Source: Wurfbainia villosa (Eukaryota; Streptophyta; Magnoliopsida; Zingiberales; Zingiberaceae). Taken from it: a DNA stretch of 64,000 bases. Numbering within the stretch: position 1 is the first letter of the stretch; every line of letters begins with the position of its first letter. Location of the stretch: positions 29,533,245-29,597,244 of the forward strand of contig CM046003.1 of NCBI GenBank assembly GCA_025175895.1, in the 5' to 3' direction. Positions 22,990-33,806 of this stretch are shown here, one piece after another. Below the pieces are notes generated by a model. The model searched no databases and had not been told where the DNA came from. It saw only the letters and a list, made by a program, of their open reading frames with translations. The translations under genes were made by a program, and so were the position numbers.

Positions 22990-25900
22990 CTAATGTCAAT
23001 CGCCACAGTATCCAATACTATAAGCTCTAACATGACCCTCCAACTTACTTTGAGGTAAGGCCTTAGTTAAAGGGTCTGCTAATTTCTTTTCAGTGTGAAT
23101 CTTCTCGATTTGTATTTTCTTCCTACTTATGATCTCTCTGATCAAATGATAGCAGCGAAGCACATGTTTGGATCGTTAATGAGACCACATCAAGTTCAGA
23201 GATGAACTTCTTGATCCAAACCACTTCCTTTGCTGCTTCCAAAGCTGCAATGCATTCTACCTCAGTGGTAGAATCAGCTACAGTGTCTTGCTTGGAACTT
23301 TTCCAACTTGTTGTGCCTCCATTTAAGGTAAATACGTAACCAAACTGAGACTTGGAATCATCCTTATCTGTCTAGAAGCTGGCATCTGTATACCTGCGTA
23401 TTACCATATCACCCTCTCCATATATTAGAAACACATTCTTAGGTCTTCTTAAGTACTTAAGGATTATCTTGACAGCCGCCCAGTGATCCATTCCTGGATC
23501 AGACTGATATCTGCTCGTGACACTCAGAGCATAAGATACATCGAGCCTCGTACATAACATAGCATACATGATAGATCCTATTGCGGATGCATAGGGAATT
23601 TGACTTATGCAAATCCTCTCATCTTCTATGCGCAGACACATAGACTTCGAAAGGTGTATCCCATGCCTGATGGGAAGAAAACCTTTCTTGGATTCCGACA
23701 TGCTAAACCTTTTTAGCACTCGGTCTATATATGTAGATTGCGAAAGACCAAGCAACCGTTTCGATCTATCTCTATAGATCTTAATCCCGAGGATGTAAGT
23801 CTCTTCTCCCAGGTCTTTCATGGAGAATGTTTTGGATAACCACATTTTAACTGACTGTAAGACAGATATATCATTTCCTATAAGTAATATGTCATCGAAA
23901 TACAATACTAGGAACACGGCTGCACTCCCACTAACCTTCTTGTACATACAGGGCTCGTCTGGATTTTGTGATAAATCAAACCTTTTGATTGTCTCATCAA
24001 AACGGATATTCTAGCTCCTGGATGCTTGCTTCAGTCCATATATATACCGTCGAAGCTTACATACATTAGTTTTATCAACTGATATGAATCCCTCAGGTTG
24101 TATCATATACACGTCCTCGACGAGGTTTCCATTAAGGAAAGTCGTTTTCACATCCATATGTCATATCTCATAGTCATAATGAGCCGCTATGGCCAGGAGT
24201 ATCCAAATGGATTTAAGCATAGCTACTGGTGAATAGGTCTCGTCATAATCAACACCTTTCTTTTGACGATATACTTTCGCCACTAATCTAGCCTTATAGG
24301 TAATCACATTACAATCCATGTCAGTTTTCTTCTTGAAAACCCACTTGCACCCTATAGGCTTAATACCTTCAGGTGGGTCCACCAAGTTCCAAACTTGATT
24401 TTCATACATAGAATCCATTTCTGACTTCTTGGCTTCAAGCCATTTGTCCCTTTCTGAACTTTTTAGAACTTCTTCATAACTGGTAGGCTCCTTATCGTCA
24501 ATGAGTAACACGTCGTTCGATTCACTTATGAGAAATCCATATCTCTCGGGAATATTGCGTGTTCTACCAGATCTACGAAGATGTGGTGTCACAATAGGTT
24601 AAGCCGATGTCTCATCACTATGAGTTATCGGTTGAGGTGCTTGACCAGGTATATCATCAATGTTTATTGGAGTCTCTTGAACCTCCTCAAGTTCAACAAC
24701 ACTCCCACTGTTTTCTTGCAAGAGAAACTCTTTCTTTAGAAACACAGCATGCCTTGAAACAAACACCTTTTGTTCCATAGGATGATAGAATTGGTAACCC
24801 CTTGTTTCCTTAGGGTATCCAATAAATAGACATTTATCAGACTTAGCATCCAACTTGTCTGACACAGTTCGCTTCACATAAGCAGGACAACCCCATATCT
24901 TCAAGTAAGATAAATGAAATTTCTTACTATTCCATATCTCATATGTAGTAGTAGAGACTACCTTAGTCGGAACTCTATTTAGCAAGTAAACAGCAGTCTG
25001 AAGTGCATAGCCCCAAAAGGACTTGGGAAGATTCGCGTGATTCATCATCGACTTAACCATGTCCAACAAGGTTCGGTTTCGCCTCTCAGATACACCATTA
25101 TGTTGTGGTGTATACGGCGGAGTCCATTGGGACAATATACCATTGTCCCTCAGATAATTTAGAAACTCTTGACTCAAATATTCACCACCTCGATCCAATT
25201 AAAGAATTTTAATACTCTTGCCAAGTTGTTTTTCTACTTCACTTCTGAATTCTTTGAACTTTTCAAAGGCTTCATACTTGTGTTTCATCAAGAACACATA
25301 CCCAATCCATGAGTGATCATCGGTGAAGGTAATGAAGTAGTTATAGCCTCCTAGAGCATGAGTTGACATAGGTCCACATACATCAGTATGTATTAGACCA
25401 AGCAACTCTCCCACCGGTTCACCTTTTCCCACAAAAGGTAACTTAGTCATCTTGCCTTTTAAGCATGATTCACATGTATCGAATGAATCAGATTCAAACA
25501 ATTCCAGAATTCCATATCAGTGTAATTCGGACATGCGTTTCTTGCTTACATGGCCAAGACGACAATGTCACATATAGGAGGCTAATTGATTATCTTTTTG
25601 AGCACGCTTGTTGCTCACTTCAATATTGAAAATGTCACTGGACACGTCTAATGTATATATACCATTGCACAATATTCCAGTCTCATAAAGCACACCATTC
25701 AAAGTTATGTAACAACAACTGTTACTAAAAGTCAAATGGTACCCATTTCTATTTAAACAAGAAATAAAAATGATGTTCTTTATCAACGAAGGAACATAAA
25801 AGCAATTATCCAATTCTAAGACAAGTCCTATAGGGAGTTTCAACAAATACGTTCCGATGGCGAGTGCAGCCACCTTTGCTCTATTCTCAACACGTAAATT

Positions 25901-26674
25901 TGACTCTCCCTTGACGAGTCTTCTTCTATTCCTTAGCCCATGTATGTTATTGCATATATGTGAACTACACCCGATATCCAATATCTAAGTGTCTAAGGAA
26001 ATAGAATGACAATCAATAACGAAAATATCTGAAGAGGATGAGACATCAGATGCCTTCTTCTTCATCATGGACTCAAGATAAATTTTACAGTTTCTTCGCC
26101 AATGGCCCTCCTTGCCACAATGATGACAAGTGCCCTTTTGGACTGGTTTTGCCTTCTTAGCCTTCTTCTTCCCCTTCTATTGTTCCTTTGACTTCCTCTT
26201 AGAACCTTTCTTCGAGGAATCAACTAACAACACCGTCCCCTGCTCATGCTTTACAGAAGGCTCCACAGTCTTCACCATGTTGAGCAGTACCATAGATGAA
26301 CCTTCTTACATCTCAGAGGTGAAGAGGAGCTTGGAGACTTCGAACCTTTCGGATCTCACTTTCTCATCAAACAACTCATAGAGATGAAAGATTATGGTAT
26401 GAGCATCCATATGCTCATGCTGCTTCCGCAGCTCGGGTACCATCATGGCTAGCATGATGCAACTCACTAGTTTAGAATCACTCACATGTTTTTGATGGGC
26501 CAACAATTGGTTCGGAGTTGCGTCATCACTAGGACGGGCAGGGAGAGGCATTTCGAGGACATACACAAGCTTTTCAGCCTTGAGAATAGTTCTCAAGTTT
26601 CTAAGTCAGTCCAAGAAGTTCAACCCAGTCAATTTATTTGAATCCAAAATGGAATGCAAATTCAAAGACATCAT
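22990..26674 (-). pseudogene. gag-pol polyprotein of the copia element, broken
   Basis: The start MMSLNLHSILDSNKLTG is at 26674. Gag is followed by a CCHC zinc knuckle, CHHCGKEGHWRRNC (about 26133-26090). The protease motif reads LDIGCSSHIC (about 25977), with Ile where active copies have Thr or Ser. Integrase has an HCRLGH zinc segment, HTDVCGPMS, DRGGEYLSQEF (25198) and GVSERRNRT. RT starts near WLEAKKSEMDSMYENQVWNL (about 24430) and has YFDD instead of the usual YVDD (23891-23902). RNase H follows with TTEVECIAALEAAKEVVW (about 23260). Stops or shifts occur at about 26594, 26185, 25985, 25567, 25500, 25198, 24600, 24160, 24010 and 23372. Confidence 0.92.
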
Positions 26675-27796
26675 GATCAATCAATTAACCTAGAAATACA
26701 AATCAAGCATATATGAGAAAATGATTTTAAAATGCATCAACATACATTTACAAAATTCCATTCATTTTTTTTTGAATTTCAAAATACCTCAAAATCAATT
26801 CGAAAGATCGTAAGTCCATTTTCGAATGGGTTGATATCCAACATAGATAAGAACAACCTTGGAGAGAGTTCAACAAGTCATTCTTAGCTACAATGGTAGG
26901 TATCAAGTATACCAATTGCATATCACATATATACAACTATCACAATGTGCTATCAACTAATTGAATGTTCACACATACATCGGATTGTTAACTCATTAAC
27001 AAGTATGCATCATATGCATAGCACCCAACTTCACCTCCCTTCACATCGACTTTGGAGAGAGTCCAACAAACTGATGCTCCAAGTTAAAGCCGACCCATTA
27101 ATCGCGAAATAGTTTTAATGTGATTAGAGCGCATTCAACCAATTAGCCAGGCTTAGAGAGAGTCCAACAACCCAAACTAACGATTGACCTCTGACTCTTA
27201 CTATATTAGTAATAAACTATTTCAAAGGTTTGAACATGTTCAGGTTCGAGCCGAGCTTGGACAGAGTCCAACAACCCAAATAAGAAACGGAACTCTGGTT
27301 CAAACCATATTAATGGAAGGTGTAGACTTTAATATTATGTAAGGGTTTTATAGTCTCATCCTCTTTTTCATACAAATAACTATTATATACATGGCATGAC
27401 ACACATGGCATAATGATATGCATCTAATACAATTACATGACATACAATTATGACATATACAAATAGTTTCCTTATTTATCATAACTATTTTGGAAATAAA
27501 ATATGTTTTAGATTTGATTTCTCAAATCAAATCATGATTAAATTAGGAAATAAATTTTCAAATCTAATCACATATTTTATTTATGGAAAGTGTTAATTAA
27601 GGAAAGTAAAATCTAATTTAGGAAATAAATTTCCTAAATTGTAATTTCCTAATCATATTAGGAAACTTCCAATTTGAATTTCTTTACAAATTAAAATTTT
27701 CATAAATACTTCTAAACTCTCCAAAAGTATAATATTTCCATAAATACAATTATGACTATCGCAAAATAATTTTATGATTATGTCGAAACACAATGG
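26675..27796 (-). other. 5' leader of the copia element
   Basis: About 1.1 kb lies between primer site and gag. It is AT-rich with no credible ORF. It holds four copies of a short motif (+ strand CTTGGAGAGAGTCCAACAA and variants) at 26859, 27051, 27152 and 27256. The TTGGA/TCCAA arms could pair. A role in dimerisation or packaging is speculative. Confidence 0.6.
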
Positions 27797-27810
27797 GGCT
27801 CTGATACCAC
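27797..27810 (-). promoter_or_regulatory. Primer binding site, initiator-Met tRNA
   Basis: On the - strand GTGGTATCAGAGCC follows the LTR end AACCTAACA directly. TGGTATCAGAGC is the classic plant copia site complementary to the 3' end of initiator tRNA-Met. Confidence 0.93.
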
Positions 27811-30076
27811 TGTTAGGTTTCTCCGGCACTGCGATGAGTGTGTGTTCAATCACATTTCGTAAATATGTACACAACGGAAGAAAAAACAAGTAATAAACTA
27901 ATTTTATTACAACACACACATCACACACATGTAGGATACAACATGTGTAGACATAATCGCTATTTAAAATTTTGCAATAAAAGGAAATTTATTCTAGTTA
28001 TACCTGACGTATCACGTGTAGTGACAATGACATCAACATTAGCGACCCTCGTTAGAATCGCCTCTATCCGTATCCATGCCGAGTATCACCGGGATGACTT
28101 CACAAAGACACGAACATTCTCATCTTCGCAAAATTCACTAGCCTCAAGTCGAAGACGATGTGATCCAAGAGACGATCACAATCCGAATCAAATTCGGATC
28201 TAAAAATGAGCTCCACGAACTCGCTTCTCGGAAGCGGTTTCGTCAACCAATTGACGAAACCTTGGACCTCCACCTATGAGAATTGCCGGAGATCCAATCC
28301 CCGGAAAGTAAGTTGTTGTCGGAGTACAAAACACTAACCAAACGACCTCTCTACGAAGAGAGAAACAAGCTGTCCAAAATTGGACAGCTTGTGTTGGTGG
28401 AGAAGATAACCGCCCAAAGGCTTGGTCGGTTGCTCCTTGGTCGCCGGCGACCAAGGGTGGTTGGCCGGAGGCTGAGGGTGGCCAGCGGCTGGTGGTTGGC
28501 CGGCGGCAAGGAGATGGCAGCAACAAACTTGGGTGGCAACTCCAAGTGGGCGGCTCCTTGGCTTGGGCGACAAGAGCAAAGAGGAGGAGAGGAGAGGGGT
28601 TGGGCGGCTAGGGTTTTTTTTTAACTTCTTAAGTCGTCCACGAAAAACCCTAAACCCTCTATCTTATAGAGAGCATATTTTTTGACCATCAAGAAAACTT
28701 CTCCTAGCGGTTATTAGTTCATAACCAAAACCTATTAACTCGCTCCAATAACTTAAGTTAAAATAAACCAAACCGTGTTGGTCTATTTTAAGTTAAAATG
28801 AACTGAACCAACTTTGGTTCATTCGTTTAAAACAAACCAAACTACTTTGGTTTATTTTCCACCATAGGATTAGAACCAAACCAATTTAGTTCATCCATCA
28901 TGTCTTCATAAGACTCGGCCTATCCACGCTTCCGATGCGACTGAAACCATTTCATACTCGCTCTTTGTTTGGTCCAACAAAACCTAGTCTCTCTCGATCT
29001 AAGAATCATATTCTCAAACTCATTTTAAATCCTTCGGATTACACTCGTTGTGGGTGTGACCAAATAGGTTTCCAATTTATGTTGGTCGTCTATAATTAAC
29101 CATTAATTATAGAACGATCATGAGTGGCATCTAATAGTACATCATGATCCCCAATTAATCGGAAAATTAACGGTTGATCCCAGAACGCTTCTAAAACCCT
29201 TCAGCAGCTATAGTAAATCGTGTCACATTCTCTTCACTCATCTTATACCCACTTGGTTTCGGATATGATCTATAGTGTCAGTCCCCACTAGGCTGACTAC
29301 GTCACGCCTAGCCCAAGTATTACTTCCTTGTCTTGCGGATTCTAGTTACTACACATGTATCCAAGAGTACCTTACTCTAAACATGTAATGCTTTGGCCAA
29401 AGACTTTAGTAACAATCCGACGAGAGGCCAAGAGTATACATCTCCTCGCAAGGAGGGGTGAATCGTTTGTAGGCTATTCAAATACCTTCGGCCACTTCGA
29501 CTTATACCCAATCATCCCGGGTCCACATATCTTCGGAGATGCTTGCTTAAGATGTCAAAGCATAAGTCTTCATGACCAAGATGACTTGAATACTGCAAGT
29601 CGAAGGAACATCGCACTTAAGCTACAGTAAGAACTTCATTGACATATCCATATATGCAGAGAACCATATGAAGTCTTACAGCTAGTCACTCCAATGAACT
29701 AGTTACCATAACTTGCATCCACAATTACCTCCGGACATCCCAATGTCTCCAGCCAGTGAAGAACAGCTGCTCGGATAAACCAAAGAGTACACCTCATGCT
29801 AGTCTCAAAAGAATCAATGGCATCCAAATGCATCAATTCATCGACTAAGGATAATTCTCATACATCAGAATTACACATGTAGAGATACTCACTAGTTGTG
29901 ATCCAATCACAAATTCTCTCATGCTGTGAATCGTATTGCAGACATTCAGTAAATGAGTTTAAGATCCAATCAAACACATGAAAATATGTATACTTAAATA
30001 ATGAATCTTCATTTATCAAATAAATGGTACAACTATAAGGCGATTGCCTTAGGACACCTCTCATATATTACCAACA
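27811..30076 (-). repeat. 5' LTR of the copia element (- strand sense)
   Basis: It is 2266 bp and retains the ~400 bp absent from the other LTR. The retained block ends in a perfect inverted repeat, GGTTTCGTCAA-CCAA-TTGACGAAACC (28236-28261). The shared part includes the CACGAAAAACCCTAAACCC block. Confidence 0.9.
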
Positions 30077-30988
30077 TCATCTTCATCTCCACCTCTTCTT
30101 TCATCTTAGAGTTTGTGAATATTTCTTTTTTAACCTAGTGAAACTGTGAACTTGAATGTGTGTGAATTTGGATACTTTGAATTTGTGAAATTAAATATTT
30201 TGGACTTTAAATTGGATGTATTTGTGAAATTAGATGTTATGTTAGTTGTTGTTAAATATATACGTTGGTTTTATGGTTTGAGTTGTATGTTGTTAAGTTA
30301 AATTATGTGGTTGATATTGTATTACAGGATTTCAAATACAAATTAAATGACTTCTGGAAATCTGTATTTTGATGGTTAGCGAGGAAATTTCTAATATCAT
30401 CGCTAGAGTTTGACATATCAGTCGAGTCGCCAGTTGACGTGGTCGCCTGCTGTAGGAAGTTAGCGACGAATTTTATAATATTCGTCACAAAGGAGTCTCT
30501 AGTCGAGTTACCAGTCGCCGATTCTGTGGCTGGCCAAAAAATAAATAGTTAAGTGATTTCTTGCGTCAGTCAACTGATATTTAGCGACGAAATGAGATTT
30601 TTTCGTCGTTAACTTGTTAGTCAAGTCGCTAGTCGAGTCTCTACCGATTTTGTGGTTGGCCAAAAAAATTGACAGTCGACTGATTTATTGCGTCACTCAA
30701 CTGATATTTAGCGATGAATTTTGTATATTTCGTCGCTAATATCAGTGATTTTTCTCTTTCCGATATTCTAGATTTTGCGATGTAATTTTTATTTTTTACG
30801 ATGTTTTTTATTTCGTCGGTAATATTAACAACGAAAAAGTATTAATTCGTCGCTAATGTGTCTTAGCGACAGACTTATTACGACGACTCTAGCAACAAAA
30901 TATTTTTGTCATAAAATTAATTTAGTGGCGAATTGTTGGAATTAGCGACGAAAAAATTTCGTCTCTATTTTTCCTTTTTATTGTAGTG
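30077..30988 (+). repeat. CACTA 3' region: untranslated tail, subterminal repeats and terminal inverted repeat
   Basis: 30077-30360 is T-rich and may be the 3' end of the interrupted tnpA-like gene. 30370-30960 is dense in AGCGACGAAT / TTCGTCGCTAA in both orientations, interleaved with CAGTCGACTG-like palindromes (for example 30673). The element ends at TTTTTATTGTAGTG (30975-30988), the complement of CACTACAATAAAAA. Confidence 0.88.
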
Positions 30989-31087
30989 AGAGTTTCTGAC
31001 ATGTTTCAGTCTAAACCAATTAATTAGTCAACTCCATAGTGAGTCAATCGACTATTAAACCTGATTTAAGCTAGGCCTATAAGTATA

Positions 31088-32220
31088 TGATACTACTGGT
31101 ACCTTCTCTACATAATCCCCGATAGAGGGGTTAGCGGGTGACCTAAGATCCGATCCAAAATACACGGCTCAGCTAAGAAAGGAAAGGAAGATTGGCGCGG
31201 GCGAAATGCAGAAGCCATTGGCACGGGCGAACATCAGAAGCCATTGGCACGGGCGAACATCAGAAGCCATTGGCACGGGCGAATATTGAAAGCCATTGGC
31301 ACGGGCGAACGTCAGAAGCCATCAGTACGGGCAAATATTGAAAGCCATTGGTACGGGAGAGTTAATGAAAGCAATTGATATGGCAAAGGAGAGGCAGAAG
31401 GCGCTTCGCCAAGAGGCTAGTCCAATCTGATCAATACAAGGGGAATTTGACATGGGGAAAAGAGGAGTTGGTTCGGGTTGATAAAAAGCCTTAGGGCTAG
31501 GTCACCTGTGGGCTATAGACCTAAACTAGCTTCCCTCAACACGGAAGGTTGAGGAAGATAGTCTAGCCTAGTTTCCCGAAAAATAGAGGAAAGGGTGTTA
31601 GGCAACGGCCTGGGAGGCCCCACATAATATTCCAAGGAGTCTTCACTCCTGATATCTGTAACAGAATTATTCTCCAGGGAAAGGTGGTGGCCACGTGTAC
31701 GATGGAGATAACCTACGACGTTACGATGAAGGAAGGAAAAAGAGATAAAAGGGGAGAAAGCAAGGAGGAAAAGAGGATCTGCATTCATTCCGACGCAGCA
31801 AGAGAGAAGAAGAGGCAAGAGGAGAAGGAAAAAAGGGAACAACCATCTCGCCGGAGAAGAAGGACGGAGATCGGCCATTGCTACCTCTCTTGTATTTTCC
31901 TCGTCTTGTAATATCATTGTAAGAGGTCTTTCTCCTCCACCTGCGAAAACTTGCTTTCTGTAAAGGAGGACCTTCATAGTGAAAGTGCTTAGGCACCGCA
32001 TCTGGTGAGAAAACTCACCTCCGTGGAGTAGGAATCCTCATTCCGAACCACGTTACATCTTGTGTCTGAATCTCGATTGCTGGCATCAGTTTCTTGCGTT
32101 TCATCTACTTCATCTTCTTATTCTCTACTGATTGCGGCCGTGGAGAATCCTCTGAGACCTCCCTCAGTGCTTCACTGCATTGAAAACGGAGCGACCAGAT
32201 TTTTTCCCATACCCGCATCA
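31088..32220 (+). repeat. 5' LTR of element 2
   Basis: It contains an ordered minisatellite (about 31209-31370) of a ~26-bp unit built on GAAGCCATTGGCACGGGCGA. A GAGATAAAAGGGG TATA-like box lies at about 31739. The 3' third (TTGTAAGAGG, CTCCACCTGCG, GTGGAGTAGGAATCC, CCGAACCACGTTACATC) is shared with the element 1 family. Confidence 0.92.
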
Positions 32221-32221
32221 G

Positions 32222-32240
32222 TTGGCGCCGTCTGTGGGAA
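32222..32240 (+). promoter_or_regulatory. Primer binding site of element 2
   Basis: TTGGCGCCGTCTGTGGGAA starts one base after the LTR. TGGCGCCGT fits the 3' end of tRNA-Asp. Confidence 0.82.
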
Positions 32241-32261
32241 ACATTTGAGCTGGACGTCGAG

Positions 32262-33806
32262 ATGCAACCTGAAGAAATACAACAACCTGATACTTCTGCA
32301 GCGGAGGAGCGCCCCATCACCCTTCTACCATCGCAGCTGAAGGCCCTGATGGATGACGCTATTACAGAAGCCCTCGCCAGGGAAAGGAGAAGGACCGGAT
32401 ATCTGCCTCCGCACTCCGGGGAACCTTCTTCCAGAGGCCCACCCCCAGAAATGCCTCCTCCCTCTCGTACAGTCGTCAATGGGGAAGTATTGCTTGGAGG
32501 CGGACTTGGGGGAAGAACGCCTCAGAATACTATGCCCTTCACCCAAACGCGCAGAGAGGAACAGGGTGAAAGTCAATCAACCAGACCTCCGGAAGTATAC
32601 GAGCCCAGTCCCTTCACGATGGACATTCTCACTGAGCTCCCTCCATCCTACTTCCGGAATCCTCAGGTCAATAAGTATGATGGTTCGACGGATCCTGAAG
32701 AGCACATATCTCAATTCGACGGAGCGGCCTCGCTTCACTGTTATACTGACGCTCTCAAGTGCCGAGTCTTCCGAACCACCCTGACTGGCTCGGTGCAAAA
32801 GTGGTTTACTACTCTGCCCCCGGGGTCTATCACCTGTTTCGCTGACTTCCAGAGAATGTTCAGTCGAGAATTTGTCAGCTGCAAGGCGTATAAACAAGAC
32901 GCCTCTATGTTAATGCATATCACCCAGGGACCTTCGGAATCCCTTAGGGGGTATATTCATCGATTCACTTCTGCAGCCAGGGGAATCCCCGCCACCCGAT
33001 CTGAATCTTTCAGAGGCGCTATTCAGCATGGGCTGAGGGAGGGCCCCTTCCTCAGTTCCTTGTTAAGATAACCTACGGATAGTTACGAAGAGCTACTGAG
33101 TCGTGCGGAGCAGTTTATCCGCGAAGAAGAAGGATTAAAGGTACGGAGGGCCGAACGGACTGCCACAGCAGTCCCAACTGAAAGAGTTCGTCCCGCTGCT
33201 CCTCAAGCACCCCCTCGGCGGGAGTATACAAGACCTTTTCGACAGGAGGTTCCGAGGCCTCGTCCAATGCTGCAAGGTGTTCGCCCCACCCCGCCATTAC
33301 AAATCATGGCTGCTGAAGCGCTTCCTCCTGTGAGGACATGGAAAGAACGTGAAATGGAATTTTACGACCAGCAGGGTTTGCTATAACGACCCTTGGGATA
33401 CAGGGGGATCCCGCGCAACCCCCCAGCCCCGTTCTTTTGCCAATATCATACAGAATACGGCCACAGTAGTGGTCGATGTTTCAAGTTACAAGAAGAATTG
33501 GATCGCCTCCATACTGCATATCCGCAAGTAAGGTTTGAGCAGAGGGCCGCGCGAGGCCCCCGACCTAATGTAACCCGTCCAGGGTCATATAATCAACAAC
33601 CCCGGGTCACTTTCCCCCAAATGCCATCCCAGGAGGTTGTCTCTCAAGAAGGTCCATCAGGTGAGGGCTCTTCATCCAATCTAGATGACATTCCCACACG
33701 GGGAGTTATTCATGTTATAGCTGGAGGACCTACCGACGGGGACTCCAACCGGGCACGGAAGTCATACGCCCGTCTCATGGAGAGTTTGGCCATCATCACC
33801 GACTAG
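32262..33806 (+). pseudogene. gag: gag of element 2, two in-frame stops
   Basis: The start MQPEEIQQPDTSAAEE is at 32262. The gag domain is clear: PSYFRNPQVNKYDGSTDPEE, LPPGSITCFADFQRMFSREF, GPSESLRGYIHRFTSAARG. The zinc-knuckle-like segment CQYHTEYGHSSGRCFKLQ is near 33430. Only two internal stops are seen: TAA at 33069-33071 and a CAA-to-TAA stop near 33384. The frame is otherwise continuous to MESLAIITD and TAG at 33804-33806, the same place at which element 1 stops (MESLAIVTNHAV then TAG). Protease follows in the same frame. Confidence 0.92.

Larger units (their letters stand above)
21092..30076 (-). mobile_element. Ty1/copia LTR retrotransposon inserted in the CACTA element
   Basis: LTRs at 21092-22975 and 27811-30076 start TGTTGGTAATATATGA (- strand) and end AACCCAACA or AACCTAACA. 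The initiator-Met primer site is at 27797-27810, and a polypurine-like AAGTGGGAGTT lies next to the other LTR. Domain order gag, protease, integrase, RT, RNase H is that of Ty1/copia. Flanking 5-mers TTATT and TCATC differ by two C/T transitions, so they may be a decayed target duplication. The polyprotein is broken throughout. I would place it near the Tork/TAR group only tentatively. Confidence 0.93.
1442..30988 (+). mobile_element. CACTA (En/Spm) DNA transposon, nested-into and non-autonomous
   Basis: The right end reads, on the - strand, CACTACAATAAAAAGG followed by AAAAATAGAGACG. The left end has the related ACAATAAGAAAAATG then AAAAATAGCGACG, but its first four bases have decayed from CACT. 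Both ends are dense in direct and inverted AGCGACGAAAT / TTCGTCGCTAA subterminal repeats, which is the CACTA hallmark. Removing the gypsy element (1840-16891) and the copia element (21092-30076) leaves about 5.5 kb. That remnant holds a GC-rich leader, remnants of a TNP2-type transposase and an intron-bearing tnpA-like gene. I found no clean 3-bp target duplication. The left boundary is uncertain by a few bases. Confidence 0.85.
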
